NCBI RefSeq assembly: GCF_019084545.1
Contig: NZ_JAHREP010000003.1
Coordinates: 62,001 to 126,000, forward strand
Length of the DNA: 64,000 bases
Reading direction: 5' to 3'
Source: Marinobacterium ramblicola
GTDB taxonomy: Bacteria; Pseudomonadota; Gammaproteobacteria; Pseudomonadales; Balneatricaceae
Shown here: piece by piece, positions 37,074 through 46,057 of the stretch
Position numbering within the stretch: position 1 is the stretch's first letter
Layout: every line of letters begins with the position of its first letter
The notes under the pieces: generated by a model
Told to the model about the DNA's origin: nothing
The model's database searches: none
The model's input: only the letters and a program-made list of their open reading frames with translations
Position numbers and translations under genes: made by a program

Positions 37074-37304
37074 ATGGCACGTTTTTTCCGTCGTCGCAAG
37101 TTCTGCCGTTTCACTGCTGAAGGCGTCAAAGAGATCGATTACAAGGATCTCGAAGTGCTGAAAGGCTACATCACTGAAACCGGCAAAATCGTTCCGAGCC
37201 GCATCACCGGTACCAAAGCGCGTTACCAGCGTCAGCTGGCTACCGCTATCAAGCGTGCCCGTTACGTGGCTCTGCTGCCGTACACTGACAGCCACGACGT
37301 CTAA
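37074..37304 (+). CDS. rpsR: 30S ribosomal protein S18
   Basis: 76 residues. [20 protein letters not shown] at the start and [20 protein letters not shown] at the end match S18 along its whole length. It lies 17 bases after rpsF with a clear AGGAGA site. There is no priB between rpsF and rpsR, unlike in enterics. Confidence 0.97.
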   Translation: MARFFRRRKFCRFTAEGVKEIDYKDLEVLKGYITETGKIVPSRITGTKARYQRQLATAIKRARYVALLPYTDSHDV

Positions 37305-37421
37305 GGGTTGGCGGCCTGAGCCGCAAACCGCTGCGTGAGAGTTGTCGAACGGCGGCTCCGCAGAAGATGAACAGGTTAGAGGTGAGACGGGGCAGTCCCG
37401 TCAACCGGATAGGAATTAAAC

Positions 37422-37440
37422 CTGCAGCCCGAGGCTGCAG
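37422..37440 (+). other. Hairpin upstream of rplI
   Basis: CTGCAGCC / GGCTGCAG with a CGA loop, 18 bases before the rplI start and close to its GAGG ribosome site. It could tune rplI translation or mark an RNA-processing site; no U-tract, so not a terminator. Confidence 0.45.
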
Positions 37441-37458
37441 ATAGATGAGGTTTACGAG

Positions 37459-37905
37459 ATGGAAGTAATTCTGCTCGAGAGCATCGGCAAGCTGGGCAAG
37501 CTTGGCGATAAAGTGGCGGTCAAGGGCGGTTTCGGCCGCAACTACCTGATCCCCCAGGGTAAAGCGGTACCGGCTACCGGTGACAACGTTGCACGTTTCG
37601 AAGAGCGTCGTGCTGAACTGGAAAAGGCTGCCGCTGAGAAGCTGGCCGCTGCCCAGGCTCGCGCTGAACAGCTCAACGATCTGGAGCTGTCCGTTGTCGC
37701 TAAAGCGGGTGACGAAGGCAAGCTGTTCGGCTCTATCGGTACCCGTGACATCGCTGATGCGATCACTGGCGCCGGTATCGAAGTCGAGAAGAGCGAAGTG
37801 CGTCTGCCGGCTGGTGTTATCCGCACTATCGGTGAGTTCGACATCGACGTTCAGCTGCACCCGGAAGTCACTGCACACCTGAAACTGATCGTCGTAGCTG
37901 AATAA
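37459..37905 (+). CDS. rplI: 50S ribosomal protein L9
   Basis: 148 residues. N-domain [20 protein letters not shown] and [17 protein letters not shown], a long connecting helix (about 45-75), then the C-domain [20 protein letters not shown]. Full length. It is 154 bases after rpsR, with no gene between, and is followed by a strong terminator. Confidence 0.97.
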   Translation: MEVILLESIGKLGKLGDKVAVKGGFGRNYLIPQGKAVPATGDNVARFEERRAELEKAAAEKLAAAQARAEQLNDLELSVVAKAGDEGKLFGSIGTRDIADAITGAGIEVEKSEVRLPAGVIRTIGEFDIDVQLHPEVTAHLKLIVVAE

Positions 37906-37970
37906 GCTGCTGAGTGAGTTGCTGAGTAAGCAGCTCGCCAAGATCGGTTGAAGCGTTTGTAGTAGTTCAA

Positions 37971-38007
37971 AAAGCACTGCTGTCACCCCGTGGAGCAGTG
38001 CTTTTTT
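37971..38007 (+). terminator. Rho-independent terminator after rplI
   Basis: AAAGCACTGCT (37971-37981) pairs with AGCAGTGCTTT (37994-38004), 12-base loop, ending in a run of six T. It separates the ribosomal operon from dnaB. Confidence 0.88.
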
Positions 38008-38105
38008 GTGTCTGAAATTTGCCCTTTTGCCGGCGGGCTTGAGTCAGTAGACTAGCGTTTCGGTCTCTGGCAGGCCGGCTGAATTAACGATACGGATACG
38101 CTGTT

Positions 38106-40979
38106 GTGGATATCGCGGAACTGAACGACGAAGTGCTCGAGCGCGCCAAGGTGCCGCCCTACTCGATGGAGGCGGAGCAGTCGGTGCTTGGCGGCCTGAT
38201 GCTCGACAATAACGCCTGGGATACCGTCGCCGAGGTGGTGCTTGAACAGCATTTCTACAGCGGTAACCACCGCTCGATCTATCGCACCATGCAGAAGCTG
38301 GTCGACGATGGCCGTCCGATCGATGTGGTCACCCTGTCCGAAGAGCTGGACCGCACCGCCGAACTGGAGCAGGCCGGCGGGCTGGAGTACCTGGTATCGC
38401 TGGCGCGCAACACCCCCAGCGTGTCCAACATCCGTGCCTACTCCGAGATCGTGCGTGATCGTGCGCTGCTGCGGCAGATGATCGAGGTGGCGAACGAGAT
38501 CGCCGACAACGCCTTTTTCCCCGAAGGGCGTGCGTCCGAGGAGATCCTCAACGAGGCGGAGCAGAAGATATTCAAGATCGCCGAGAACCGTCCCAATCAG
38601 GGTGGGCCCGAGCCGATCAATCCGCTGCTGAAGAAGGCGGTGGATCGCATCGACCACCTGTTCAACAACTCCGATGCGATGACCGGTACCACCACCGGCT
38701 TCGACGACCTGGATGCGCGCACCGGTGGTCTGCAACCATCGGACCTGATCATCGTCGCCGCGCGCCCGTCCATGGGGAAGTGTATTGTTGCCGGCTCGAC
38801 GCTGGTTGATCCTCGCACCGGAGCGGTTCGTACGATCGACGAGATGGTTGCTCAAGAGGATGGTGCGGTAGTTTCGCTCACGAACGACTTTAAACTGGTT
38901 CGGCAGTCGGCGAGCGAGTTCGTCGATGACGGTATCAAGCCGGTTTTTGAGGTTGTCACGGCGCTTGGTCGTCGTATTCAGACCACATTGACGCATCCGT
39001 TTCTAACCGGCAACGGATGGCAGAAGCTTGAGTCGATTCGTGTTGGTGAGCGAATTGCTGTGCCGCGGGTACTCCCGATATTCGGCGATCGGCGTATCGA
39101 AACCCATCGATTGAAGGCGCTGGCTTATTTTCTTTCCGACGGTGGGATGACACAAAGTTCGCCGCTGTTCACCAACACCAACGATCGGATCCTGGCCGAT
39201 TTTACTGAAGCGATGCTTGCGTTTGGCGGGATCAGCGTTAATCGAGTCAACTTCGATGAACGAGCGCCGTCCTATCGAGTGTCGGCCAAGGCATCCGATT
39301 CGGGCGCGCTTCGTCGGCGCTTCGCTGTGGCCTTGAACCACGCGATGGAGAGTTGCGGGCTTACAGGCAAGCAATTGGCCGAGCGCCTCAAGCTGCGGAC
39401 GTCCACTATCAGTCAGTGGCGAAATGCGGTAGCAATGCCGGCACCCTCCGGGTACACCTCGCTATGCAGTGCGTTGGGTGCCGGGTTTGAGCAGGCAACC
39501 AGCCGTGATTTCGAGTCCGGTTCTGCGCGTGTGAACTGCGTCACTGCCTATCTGCGAGAGCAGGGTGTCTGGGGCAGGTCGGCGCCGGAAAAACGGATTC
39601 CCGGTCTGGTATTTACGCTGGAACAAGGTCAGATAGCGCAGTTCCTGAATCGTTTATTTGCATGTGATGGCGGAATATCGATCAGCAAGAGTGGACAGGT
39701 GCGAGTCGGTTATGGCACTGCGAGCCAAGTGCTGGCCGAGCAGGTTCAGCATCTGCTGCTCAGGTTTGGGATTGTCGCGAAGCTTCGAAGCAAACACCAC
39801 CACCCGCGCACCCAGTATGAGGTCGAGGTGTTGGACCGCGACAGCATTGAACGATTTATCGACCGGATCGGGATGATCGGTAAAGAGTCTGCCATCGAGA
39901 AGGCTCGGGCGATTCTCGCTGCCAAGCGCCATCACGTGAATGCGGATACCCTTCCCGATACCACAATCGACTACATTCTGCAGTTGAAGGGGGATCGCAG
40001 CTGGCCCGAGATTTTTGCCGCCAAGGGGCTGAAGTGTCCGGAGGGTTACAACTCTCGCTTGACGGGATTGAGCCGACGTCACCTCACACGCAGGCGATTG
40101 GCTCGGTTTGCCGAGCTGTTGGACGATCCGTATCTGGAGGCGCTGGCACACTCCGACCTCTATTGGGATCCTGTGGTATCGATCGAATATAAAGGTGAGC
40201 GTCAGGTGTACGACCTGACCGTGCCTGAGTTGCACAACTTCATAGCGCAGGATATCTGCGTTCATAACACCACGTTCTCGATGAACCTGGTCGAGAACGC
40301 ATTGATGGGCACCAACAAGCCGGTGCTGGTGTTCAGTCTCGAGATGCCGGCGGATCAGCTGGTGTCGCGTATGCTCTCCTCACTCGGCCGTATCGACCAG
40401 ACCAAGGTGCGCAGCGGTCAACTGGAGGAGGATGACTGGCCGCGGCTGACGGCGGCGGTCAACATGCTCAAGAACAAGCCGCTCTATATCGATGACCAGC
40501 CCGGCATCAGCCCCAACGAGATGCGCGCCCGCGCCCGCCGTATCGTGCGTGAGCATGGTGAACTGGGCCTGATCATGGTCGACTACCTGCAGCTGATGTC
40601 GATGAAGAACGGCAAAAGCGAGGGACGTACCCAGGAGATCTCCGAGATCTCACGCTCGCTGAAGGCGCTGGCCAAGGAGATGGAGTGCCCGGTGGTGGCG
40701 CTGTCCCAGCTGAACCGCTCACTGGAGCAGCGGCCCAACAAGCGGCCGGTCAACTCGGATCTGCGTGAATCGGGTGCCATCGAGCAGGACGCCGACGTGA
40801 TCATGTTCATCTACCGCGACGAGGTGTACAACGAGGACAGTCCGGACAAGGGGGTGGCCGAGATCATTATCGGTAAGCAGCGTAACGGTCCGATCGGCAC
40901 CACGCGTCTGGCCTTCATCGGTAAATACACCCGCTTCGAAAACCTGGCGCACAGTTACGACTACGGCCCGGACGAGTAA
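38106..40979 (+). CDS. dnaB: Replicative DNA helicase DnaB, interrupted by an intein
   Basis: Hexameric replicative helicase. The precursor is 957 residues; residues 1-225 and 722-957 are DnaB, giving a 461-residue mature protein, the normal size. The N-terminal domain starts PPYSMEAEQSVLGGLMLDN; the RecA-like core carries the P-loop as AARPSMGK then T after splicing, FSLEMPADQLVSRML, the Walker B strand LIMVDYLQLM and SQLNRSLEQR. The intein (38781-40268) splits the P-loop between Lys and Thr, so the unspliced protein cannot bind ATP. GTG start at 38106, just after the rplI terminator. Confidence 0.95.
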   Translation: MDIAELNDEVLERAKVPPYSMEAEQSVLGGLMLDNNAWDTVAEVVLEQHFYSGNHRSIYRTMQKLVDDGRPIDVVTLSEELDRTAELEQAGGLEYLVSLARNTPSVSNIRAYSEIVRDRALLRQMIEVANEIADNAFFPEGRASEEILNEAEQKIFKIAENRPNQGGPEPINPLLKKAVDRIDHLFNNSDAMTGTTTGFDDLDARTGGLQPSDLIIVAARPSMGKCIVAGSTLVDPRTGAVRTIDEMVAQEDGAVVSLTNDFKLVRQSASEFVDDGIKPVFEVVTALGRRIQTTLTHPFLTGNGWQKLESIRVGERIAVPRVLPIFGDRRIETHRLKALAYFLSDGGMTQSSPLFTNTNDRILADFTEAMLAFGGISVNRVNFDERAPSYRVSAKASDSGALRRRFAVALNHAMESCGLTGKQLAERLKLRTSTISQWRNAVAMPAPSGYTSLCSALGAGFEQATSRDFESGSARVNCVTAYLREQGVWGRSAPEKRIPGLVFTLEQGQIAQFLNRLFACDGGISISKSGQVRVGYGTASQVLAEQVQHLLLRFGIVAKLRSKHHHPRTQYEVEVLDRDSIERFIDRIGMIGKESAIEKARAILAAKRHHVNADTLPDTTIDYILQLKGDRSWPEIFAAKGLKCPEGYNSRLTGLSRRHLTRRRLARFAELLDDPYLEALAHSDLYWDPVVSIEYKGERQVYDLTVPELHNFIAQDICVHNTTFSMNLVENALMGTNKPVLVFSLEMPADQLVSRMLSSLGRIDQTKVRSGQLEEDDWPRLTAAVNMLKNKPLYIDDQPGISPNEMRARARRIVREHGELGLIMVDYLQLMSMKNGKSEGRTQEISEISRSLKALAKEMECPVVALSQLNRSLEQRPNKRPVNSDLRESGAIEQDADVIMFIYRDEVYNEDSPDKGVAEIIIGKQRNGPIGTTRLAFIGKYTRFENLAHSYDYGPDE
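38781..40268 (+). mobile_element. Intein with LAGLIDADG motifs and XRE-type HTH inside dnaB
   Basis: Protein-splicing element of 496 residues in frame within dnaB. Block A begins at Cys226 (CIVAGSTLV); block B has TLTHPF with the catalytic His297; blocks F/G read VYDLTVPELHNFIAQDICVHN, ending His-Asn before Thr+1, so all splicing residues are present. Two endonuclease motifs, LAYFLSDGG (near 339) and RLFACDGGIS (near 515), keep their acidic residues, so homing activity is possible. Between them, residues about 410-445 (GKQLAERLKLRTSTISQWRN) form an XRE/Cro-like HTH. Third-position usage and AT content differ visibly from the exteins, in line with horizontal arrival. Confidence 0.93.
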
Positions 40980-41003
40980 GTCCGGGCGCCCTGTGTGACG
41001 CGC

Positions 41004-41441
41004 TCAGCGCTCGGTGATCTTGATCATGTGGTTGCGAAAGCCCGCGGGAATCGGGCTGATCTTGCGCGTCTCGTAGTCGAAAAAGACGATACCGGTCTTG
41101 GCGTGTGCCACCTCGACCGCGGTTTTCTTGTTGGTCAGCAGGTAGAACATATCGCAGCCGTACTTGTTGAAATCGCCGACCGTCACGTCCACCTGAATGC
41201 TGTCGCCGTAAAACCCCTCCGCCTTGTAGACGATGGCCGAGTCGGACATCACCAGGCCCACCCCCTCGATATCCATCTCGGTATAGTGGTAGTGGCGCAG
41301 GAAGCGAACCCGCGCCTCATGCAGCATCGCCAATACGGCGTCATTGCCGAGGTGGCCGCCGTAGTTGATATCGCTGATCCGCACCGGAATCTCGGTGCTG
41401 AACAGATAGTTTTCCGGCATGTCGATGCGAATGCGCGCCAT
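41004..41441 (-). CDS. Hotdog-fold acyl-CoA thioesterase (4HBT family)
   Basis: 145 residues. VRISDINYGGHLGNDAVLAM is the 4HBT active-site segment with the catalytic Asp in DINYGGHLGND; a central strand-rich half follows. Probably hydrolyses an acyl- or aryl-CoA; substrate unknown. Start ATG 41441 with AGGAGA five bases upstream; an earlier in-frame ATG lacks a site. It converges on dnaB with a 24-base gap. Confidence 0.85.
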   Translation of the reverse strand: MARIRIDMPENYLFSTEIPVRISDINYGGHLGNDAVLAMLHEARVRFLRHYHYTEMDIEGVGLVMSDSAIVYKAEGFYGDSIQVDVTVGDFNKYGCDMFYLLTNKKTAVEVAHAKTGIVFFDYETRKISPIPAGFRNHMIKITER

Positions 41442-41515
41442 GCATCTCTCCTGTAAAAACAACACGTACTGGCCAATAGACTAGCTCAAAACCGCGAGTC
41501 CTGGCAGCCCTTGGA

Positions 41516-42805
41516 TCAGCCTTCCAGGGCGGTCAGAACCTCAACTATTCCGTTGCACAGGGTGTCGAGATCGGCATCACTCATCACGTAGGGCGGCATC
41601 ACGTAGACCAGCTTGCCGAACGGCCTGACCCAGATCCCCTGCTCGACGAACAGCGGTTGCGCACTGGTCAGTGACACCGGCTCATGCCGCTCGACCACGC
41701 CGATCGCGCCCAGAACGCGGACGTCGGCGACGCTATTCAGGCGGGCGGCAGGTGATAGCTTGGCCGTTAACCGGGCTTCGATGCGGCTGACCTCTGTTTG
41801 CCAGTCCTGCTCCTGCAGCAGGGTCAGGCTGGCGTTGGCCACCGCGCAGGCCAGCGGGTTGCCCATGAAGGTGGGGCCGTGCATGAAGCAGCCGGCACCG
41901 CCGGCGGAGATCGTCTCGCCGATATGGGCGCTGGTCAGCGTCGCGGCCAGGGTCATGTAGCCGCCGGTCAGCGCTTTGCCCAGGCAGAGGATGTCGGGGC
42001 TGATACCGGCATGTTCACAGGCGAACAGCTTGCCGCTACGGCCAAAGCCGGTGGCGATCTCGTCGGCGATCAGCAGGACATCGTAGCGATCACAGAGCAC
42101 GCGGGCCTGTTTCAGCCACTCCGGTGAGTAGAAGTACATGCCGCCCGCGCCCTGCACGATCGGCTCCAGAATCAGCGCCGCGATCTTGTCGCCATGCTCG
42201 CGCAGTGTCTGTTCCAGCGCGTCGCAGTCGCCGTCGATCAGTGGCTCGCCAAACCGGGTGGCCGGGCGGGGAATAAAAAACTGCTTCGCCAATACGCCGC
42301 TGAACAACTCATGCATGCCGGTGACCGGATCGCACACCGACATGGCGCCGAAGGTATCGCCGTGGTAGCCGTGGCGCAGGGATAGCATGCGGTGCTTGTT
42401 CGGTTTGCCGCGCGCATGCCAGTACTGGATCGCCATCTTCATCGCTACCTCGACCGACACCGAGCCGGAGTCGGCGAGGAATACCCGGTCCAGCCCCTCG
42501 GGGGTCATCTGCACCAGCTTGCGGCACAGCTCGATGGCGGGCTCATGGGTCAGGCCGCCGAACATGACATGGGAGACCCGGTCGATCTGGTCGTGGGCGG
42601 CGGCGTTGAGGTGCGGGTGGTTATAACCGTGGATCACGGACCACCAGGACGCCATGCCGTCGATCAATTCACGCCCGTCACTGAGCTTGATCCGCACGCC
42701 GGAAGCCGACTCCACCGGCGCCATCGGCGGCGGATTGATCATCGACGAGTAGGGGTGCCAGATATGCTGTTGGTCGAAGGCGAGCTGTTCGGACGTTAGC
42801 GGCAT
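41516..42805 (-). CDS. bioA: Adenosylmethionine-8-amino-7-oxononanoate aminotransferase
   Basis: PLP enzyme converting KAPA to DAPA with SAM as amino donor. 429 residues, the same as E. coli. QQHIWHPYSSM at the N-terminus, SWWSVIHGYNHPHLN, and the PLP Lys in CLGKALTGGYMTLA are diagnostic. ATG 42805 gives the normal N-terminus; an in-frame start 63 bases earlier would encode a low-complexity PVEPVEP leader. It lies 4 kb from, and antiparallel to, bioBFHCD. Confidence 0.95.
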   Translation of the reverse strand: MPLTSEQLAFDQQHIWHPYSSMINPPPMAPVESASGVRIKLSDGRELIDGMASWWSVIHGYNHPHLNAAAHDQIDRVSHVMFGGLTHEPAIELCRKLVQMTPEGLDRVFLADSGSVSVEVAMKMAIQYWHARGKPNKHRMLSLRHGYHGDTFGAMSVCDPVTGMHELFSGVLAKQFFIPRPATRFGEPLIDGDCDALEQTLREHGDKIAALILEPIVQGAGGMYFYSPEWLKQARVLCDRYDVLLIADEIATGFGRSGKLFACEHAGISPDILCLGKALTGGYMTLAATLTSAHIGETISAGGAGCFMHGPTFMGNPLACAVANASLTLLQEQDWQTEVSRIEARLTAKLSPAARLNSVADVRVLGAIGVVERHEPVSLTSAQPLFVEQGIWVRPFGKLVYVMPPYVMSDADLDTLCNGIVEVLTALEG

Positions 42806-42820
42806 GCTGCTACCTGTTTC

Positions 42821-42844
42821 GGGTTCAACGGGTTCAACGGGTTT
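42821..42844. repeat. Short tandem repeat before bioA
   Basis: Two exact 9-base units GGGTTCAAC plus a third partial unit, immediately upstream of the bioA ATG. It lies in the likely leader; length changes would not shift the frame of bioA itself. Confidence 0.6.
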
Positions 42845-42902
42845 ACGGTCGGAGCGCGAGTCTAACACAGGGGGGCGGCGATAAAAGTTTTACGGGCGAG
42901 GC

Positions 42903-43607
42903 TCAGGCGTTTAGCTCCAGTACCTCGATCGCCTGCTCGGTAATGCGAAAACGGATGTTCAATCCGTGCAGGGCGATACCGTAGATCCGTTCCGGGTCGC
43001 GCTGGTAGGCCGGTCGAGGGTCGCAGCGCAGGACATCGGCGATCTGCTGCTCCAGCGGCTGTTTCAGCTGCTGGCTGAGCTTCACCAGCGCGTCGCGAGC
43101 CGCCGGTTGCCAGTTGATCGGCAGGTCCAGAGTTTCGATCTTCTCCGCCAGCGTGAACTGCGCCTCGGGCAGTGCGTCGGAGTAGGGCAGGTAGGGTTTG
43201 ATATCCAGTATCGGTGTGCCATCGAGCAGGTCGGCGCCGCGCACATCGAGCAGTACCTTGCTGCCCTGCCGGCGGATGCCGATCAGCTCCACCGGCGACA
43301 GCCCGATCGGGTTGGGGCGGAAGGGGGAGCGGGAGGCAAATACGCCCAAGCGCTTGTTGCCGCCCAGGCGTGGCGGGCGTACGGTCGGCTTCCAGCCTTG
43401 GTCTGCGGTGGCGCTGAACAGGAAGATCAGCCAGATGTGGCTGGCCTCCTCCAGTCCGCGCACCGCCTCGGGAGAGCCGAACTCCGGATAGAGCTCGATG
43501 GTGGCGCTCAGCGAACCGGCAAGGCCGGGCTGTCTTGGGATGCCGAACTTCTCGCTGAAAGCGCTGTGGATAACCCCGATGGGTTGCATGCTGATGGTTT
43601 CGTTCAT
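42903..43607 (-). CDS. trmO: tRNA t6A37 N6-methyltransferase TrmO
   Basis: SAM-dependent methylation of t6A37 to m6t6A37 in tRNA-Thr. 234 residues. N-terminus MQPIGVIHSAFSEKFGIPRQ, central ASHIWLIFLFSAT and SRSPFRPNPIGLSPVELIGI match the TsaA/YaeB/TrmO family through the beta-barrel and the C-terminal extension. It lies 6 bases downstream of the TSUP gene on the same strand. Confidence 0.93.
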   Translation of the reverse strand: MNETISMQPIGVIHSAFSEKFGIPRQPGLAGSLSATIELYPEFGSPEAVRGLEEASHIWLIFLFSATADQGWKPTVRPPRLGGNKRLGVFASRSPFRPNPIGLSPVELIGIRRQGSKVLLDVRGADLLDGTPILDIKPYLPYSDALPEAQFTLAEKIETLDLPINWQPAARDALVKLSQQLKQPLEQQIADVLRCDPRPAYQRDPERIYGIALHGLNIRFRITEQAIEVLELNA

Positions 43608-43613
43608 CTCGGT

Positions 43614-44360
43614 TTATCCCATGAAAGCGTCGTAAAGCAGCTTGCTGCCGGTAATAAACAGCAAGCCAAAACAGATACGGTAGAACCAGGTCTCGTTGAT
43701 GCGATGGTGCATCCAGTAGCCCAGCTTTACGCCGACCGGCGCCAGCAGGGCGAGGGTCGCGGAGGTGGTCAGGTTGGCTGTATCGAACTGCCCGAGCAGC
43801 GCGTAGGGGATCAGCTTCAGGTAGTTGATCGCCGCGAACATCAGGATGGTGGTACCGATGAAGATGCTTTTTTCCAGCCGCAATGGCAGCAGGTAGATAT
43901 TCAGCGGCGGGCCGCCGGCATGCACGCTGAAGCTGGTAAACCCGGTCAGTATGCCCCAGAACCCTCCACGCAGGGAGCTGGGTTGACGCGGTTCCTTGCT
44001 GCCGGGGCGCAGCCAGTAGTTCAGCGTGAACAGCACGGCAATGCTGCCGATGATGAACTTCAGGTGCTGCTCGCTCAGGTAGCGGAAGGTCAGCGCGCCG
44101 ATCAGGATGCCGATCAGCGCCGCAGGCACCAGCACTTTCAGCAGTGAACGGTCGAACTTGCCGCGGAAACTCCACATCGCCGCCAGATCCATCAGGCAGA
44201 GGATCGGCAGCATAATGGCGGCGGCCTGTATCGGGCTGATCACCAGCGACATCAGCGGCACGGCAACCAGGCCCAGACCACCGCCAAAACCGCCCTTGGA
44301 GATGCCGACGATCAGGATCGCCGGAATGGCGGCGGCGTAAAACAGGGGATCGGTAATCAT
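43614..44360 (-). CDS. TSUP (TauE/SafE) family permease
   Basis: 248 residues and about eight membrane helices in two related halves. The N-terminal AIPAILIVGISKGGFGGGLG and the later LRGGFWGILTGFTSFSVHAG are TSUP marks. The family exports or imports sulfite, sulfoacetate or related anions; substrate unknown. Its ATG overlaps the stop of the Na/Pi symporter gene (ATGA), and trmO follows closely, so the three are one operon. Confidence 0.87.
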   Translation of the reverse strand: MITDPLFYAAAIPAILIVGISKGGFGGGLGLVAVPLMSLVISPIQAAAIMLPILCLMDLAAMWSFRGKFDRSLLKVLVPAALIGILIGALTFRYLSEQHLKFIIGSIAVLFTLNYWLRPGSKEPRQPSSLRGGFWGILTGFTSFSVHAGGPPLNIYLLPLRLEKSIFIGTTILMFAAINYLKLIPYALLGQFDTANLTTSATLALLAPVGVKLGYWMHHRINETWFYRICFGLLFITGSKLLYDAFMG

Positions 44361-45997
44361 CCTTTGGCCGGTTCCTCTGCCAGTGGATCGCGATGCATGA
44401 TCGGCAGTGTACTGCTCCAGTGACTGGAGGCTTTCTCCGCCTGTTCGGCGAGGCGCTGCAGCTGGCTGCAGGCATCCAGCAGCGCCATGCTCTCCTCTGC
44501 TCCGATGTGGCCCATCACGGTCTCCTTCAGCAGGCTCTCTTTCAGTTCTTGATAGAGTTGATGGACGTCGCGCATCAACTGGTGGCTTTGGTAACCCTGA
44601 GTGCTGCTCTGTTCGCTGATCTCGGCCATATCGACCAGGCGGATTACTGCCTGCTGGAACAGGAACAGCTGGTTGCGCAGACCGCTTTGCTGCAACTGTT
44701 CGAATACCGCGTGGTACTCAGGCATACGCGCGGAGAGGCGCGCCATCTCACTGAAGTAGCGGGCAACGCGTATCGAGATCGGCAGGGTTTCGCTGATCTC
44801 CATGCTCAGGTTCTGCCGTGCCAGCTCCTGGTTGAACTCGCTGATCTTGCCGACCAGTTGATAGATCCCCTGTGCCTGGGCTTCCAGCCGAGCCTGATTG
44901 GGCGTTTCGGCACTGATCGCTTCCCGCACCATGCGCGAGCAGTGTTGGCTGACCCGGGCCAGCTCCCGGTTTATCGCCTCAATGGCCAGTGAAGGGGTGG
45001 TCAGGATATTGGCGTCCAGGTAGCGTGGACGTCCCTCGTCCTCTTCCAGGCTGCGAAAGCGTTTCAGCAGGACCGCTTCCATACGATCGGTCAGGGGCCA
45101 GATCATCGCCACGCCGGTCAGGTTGAACAGGGTGTGGTAAAGAGCCAGTAGCGATACCAGATCGAAGCGCTGAGGATCTAGGCGATCGAGCCAGCCCGCC
45201 AGCAGCATCAGGAACACTAGCCCCACCGCGCCGGTGAGCAGGTTGAACAAGACGTGGGCGGCGGAGATCCGCTTCGCGCTCGGGGTTGCGCCGATCGATG
45301 CCAGTAGGGCCGTGGTGGTGGTACCCACATTGGCACCGATCACCAGTGCCGCGGCCGCCGACAGCGTGATCGAGCCGGTGTGGACCAGCGACAGGGCGAT
45401 CGCCATCACCGCTGCCGATGCCTGCATCAGGAAGGTGAGCACGAAGCCGGCCAGTACGAACAGCGTCAGTGCCAGCGGGCTGTTGCCGATCTCGTTCAGC
45501 GGCACTTGCTCCGAGATGCCGTCAAAGCTGCTGCGCAGAAAATCCAGGCCGATGAAAAACAGGCCGAAACCGGCCAGGGCGGTACCGAAGTGACCCAGAC
45601 GGCCGTTCTTGCTGACGGTACGTGCGACCATGCCGGCGCCGATCATCGGCAGAGCGAAGGCACTGATCTTGATCTTGAAGCCGATCAGTGCCACCAGCCA
45701 GCCGGTCATCGTGGTGCCGATGTTGCAACCGTAGATCACCGCGATCGACTGCCCCAGAGTCAATAGACCGGCGTTGACGAAGCCCAGGGTGGCCACGGTG
45801 ACCGCACTCGACGATTGCACCACGGCAGTGATCAGTGTTCCGGAGAGTAATCCGCGCAGTTTCGACTTGGTGGCCGCTTGCAGTGCTTGCTTCAGTGATC
45901 GACCGGCAGCCTGCTTGAGGCCTGCGGTCATCAGTTGCATGCCGAGCAGGAACAGGCCGATACCGCCAATCAGTTGGCCCAGCATATCCAGGGTCAT
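44357..45997 (-). CDS. Na/Pi cotransporter family protein with PhoU-like tail
   Basis: 546 residues. Residues 1-310 are the membrane part with the paired QSSSA-type repeats of NptA/YjbB transporters (GTLITAVVQSSSAVTVATLG; GANVGTTTTALLA); residues 340-535 are a helical PhoU-like domain. YjbB-type members export phosphate when intracellular Pi is high. The direction here is unproven. First gene of the operon that continues into TSUP and trmO. Confidence 0.9.
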   Translation of the reverse strand: MTLDMLGQLIGGIGLFLLGMQLMTAGLKQAAGRSLKQALQAATKSKLRGLLSGTLITAVVQSSSAVTVATLGFVNAGLLTLGQSIAVIYGCNIGTTMTGWLVALIGFKIKISAFALPMIGAGMVARTVSKNGRLGHFGTALAGFGLFFIGLDFLRSSFDGISEQVPLNEIGNSPLALTLFVLAGFVLTFLMQASAAVMAIALSLVHTGSITLSAAAALVIGANVGTTTTALLASIGATPSAKRISAAHVLFNLLTGAVGLVFLMLLAGWLDRLDPQRFDLVSLLALYHTLFNLTGVAMIWPLTDRMEAVLLKRFRSLEEDEGRPRYLDANILTTPSLAIEAINRELARVSQHCSRMVREAISAETPNQARLEAQAQGIYQLVGKISEFNQELARQNLSMEISETLPISIRVARYFSEMARLSARMPEYHAVFEQLQQSGLRNQLFLFQQAVIRLVDMAEISEQSSTQGYQSHQLMRDVHQLYQELKESLLKETVMGHIGAEESMALLDACSQLQRLAEQAEKASSHWSSTLPIMHRDPLAEEPAKG

Positions 45998-46057
45998 TGC
46001 CGCTCCGATGACAAAGGTGTACGCGGTGAAGTCTAACCAAGCTTGGTGAAGACTGCA

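Noticed and set aside
42862-44475. 537-codon open frame spanning trmO and the TSUP gene on the same strand
   Set aside because: It overlaps two intact genes in another frame and has a compositionally biased, Arg/Ala-rich product.
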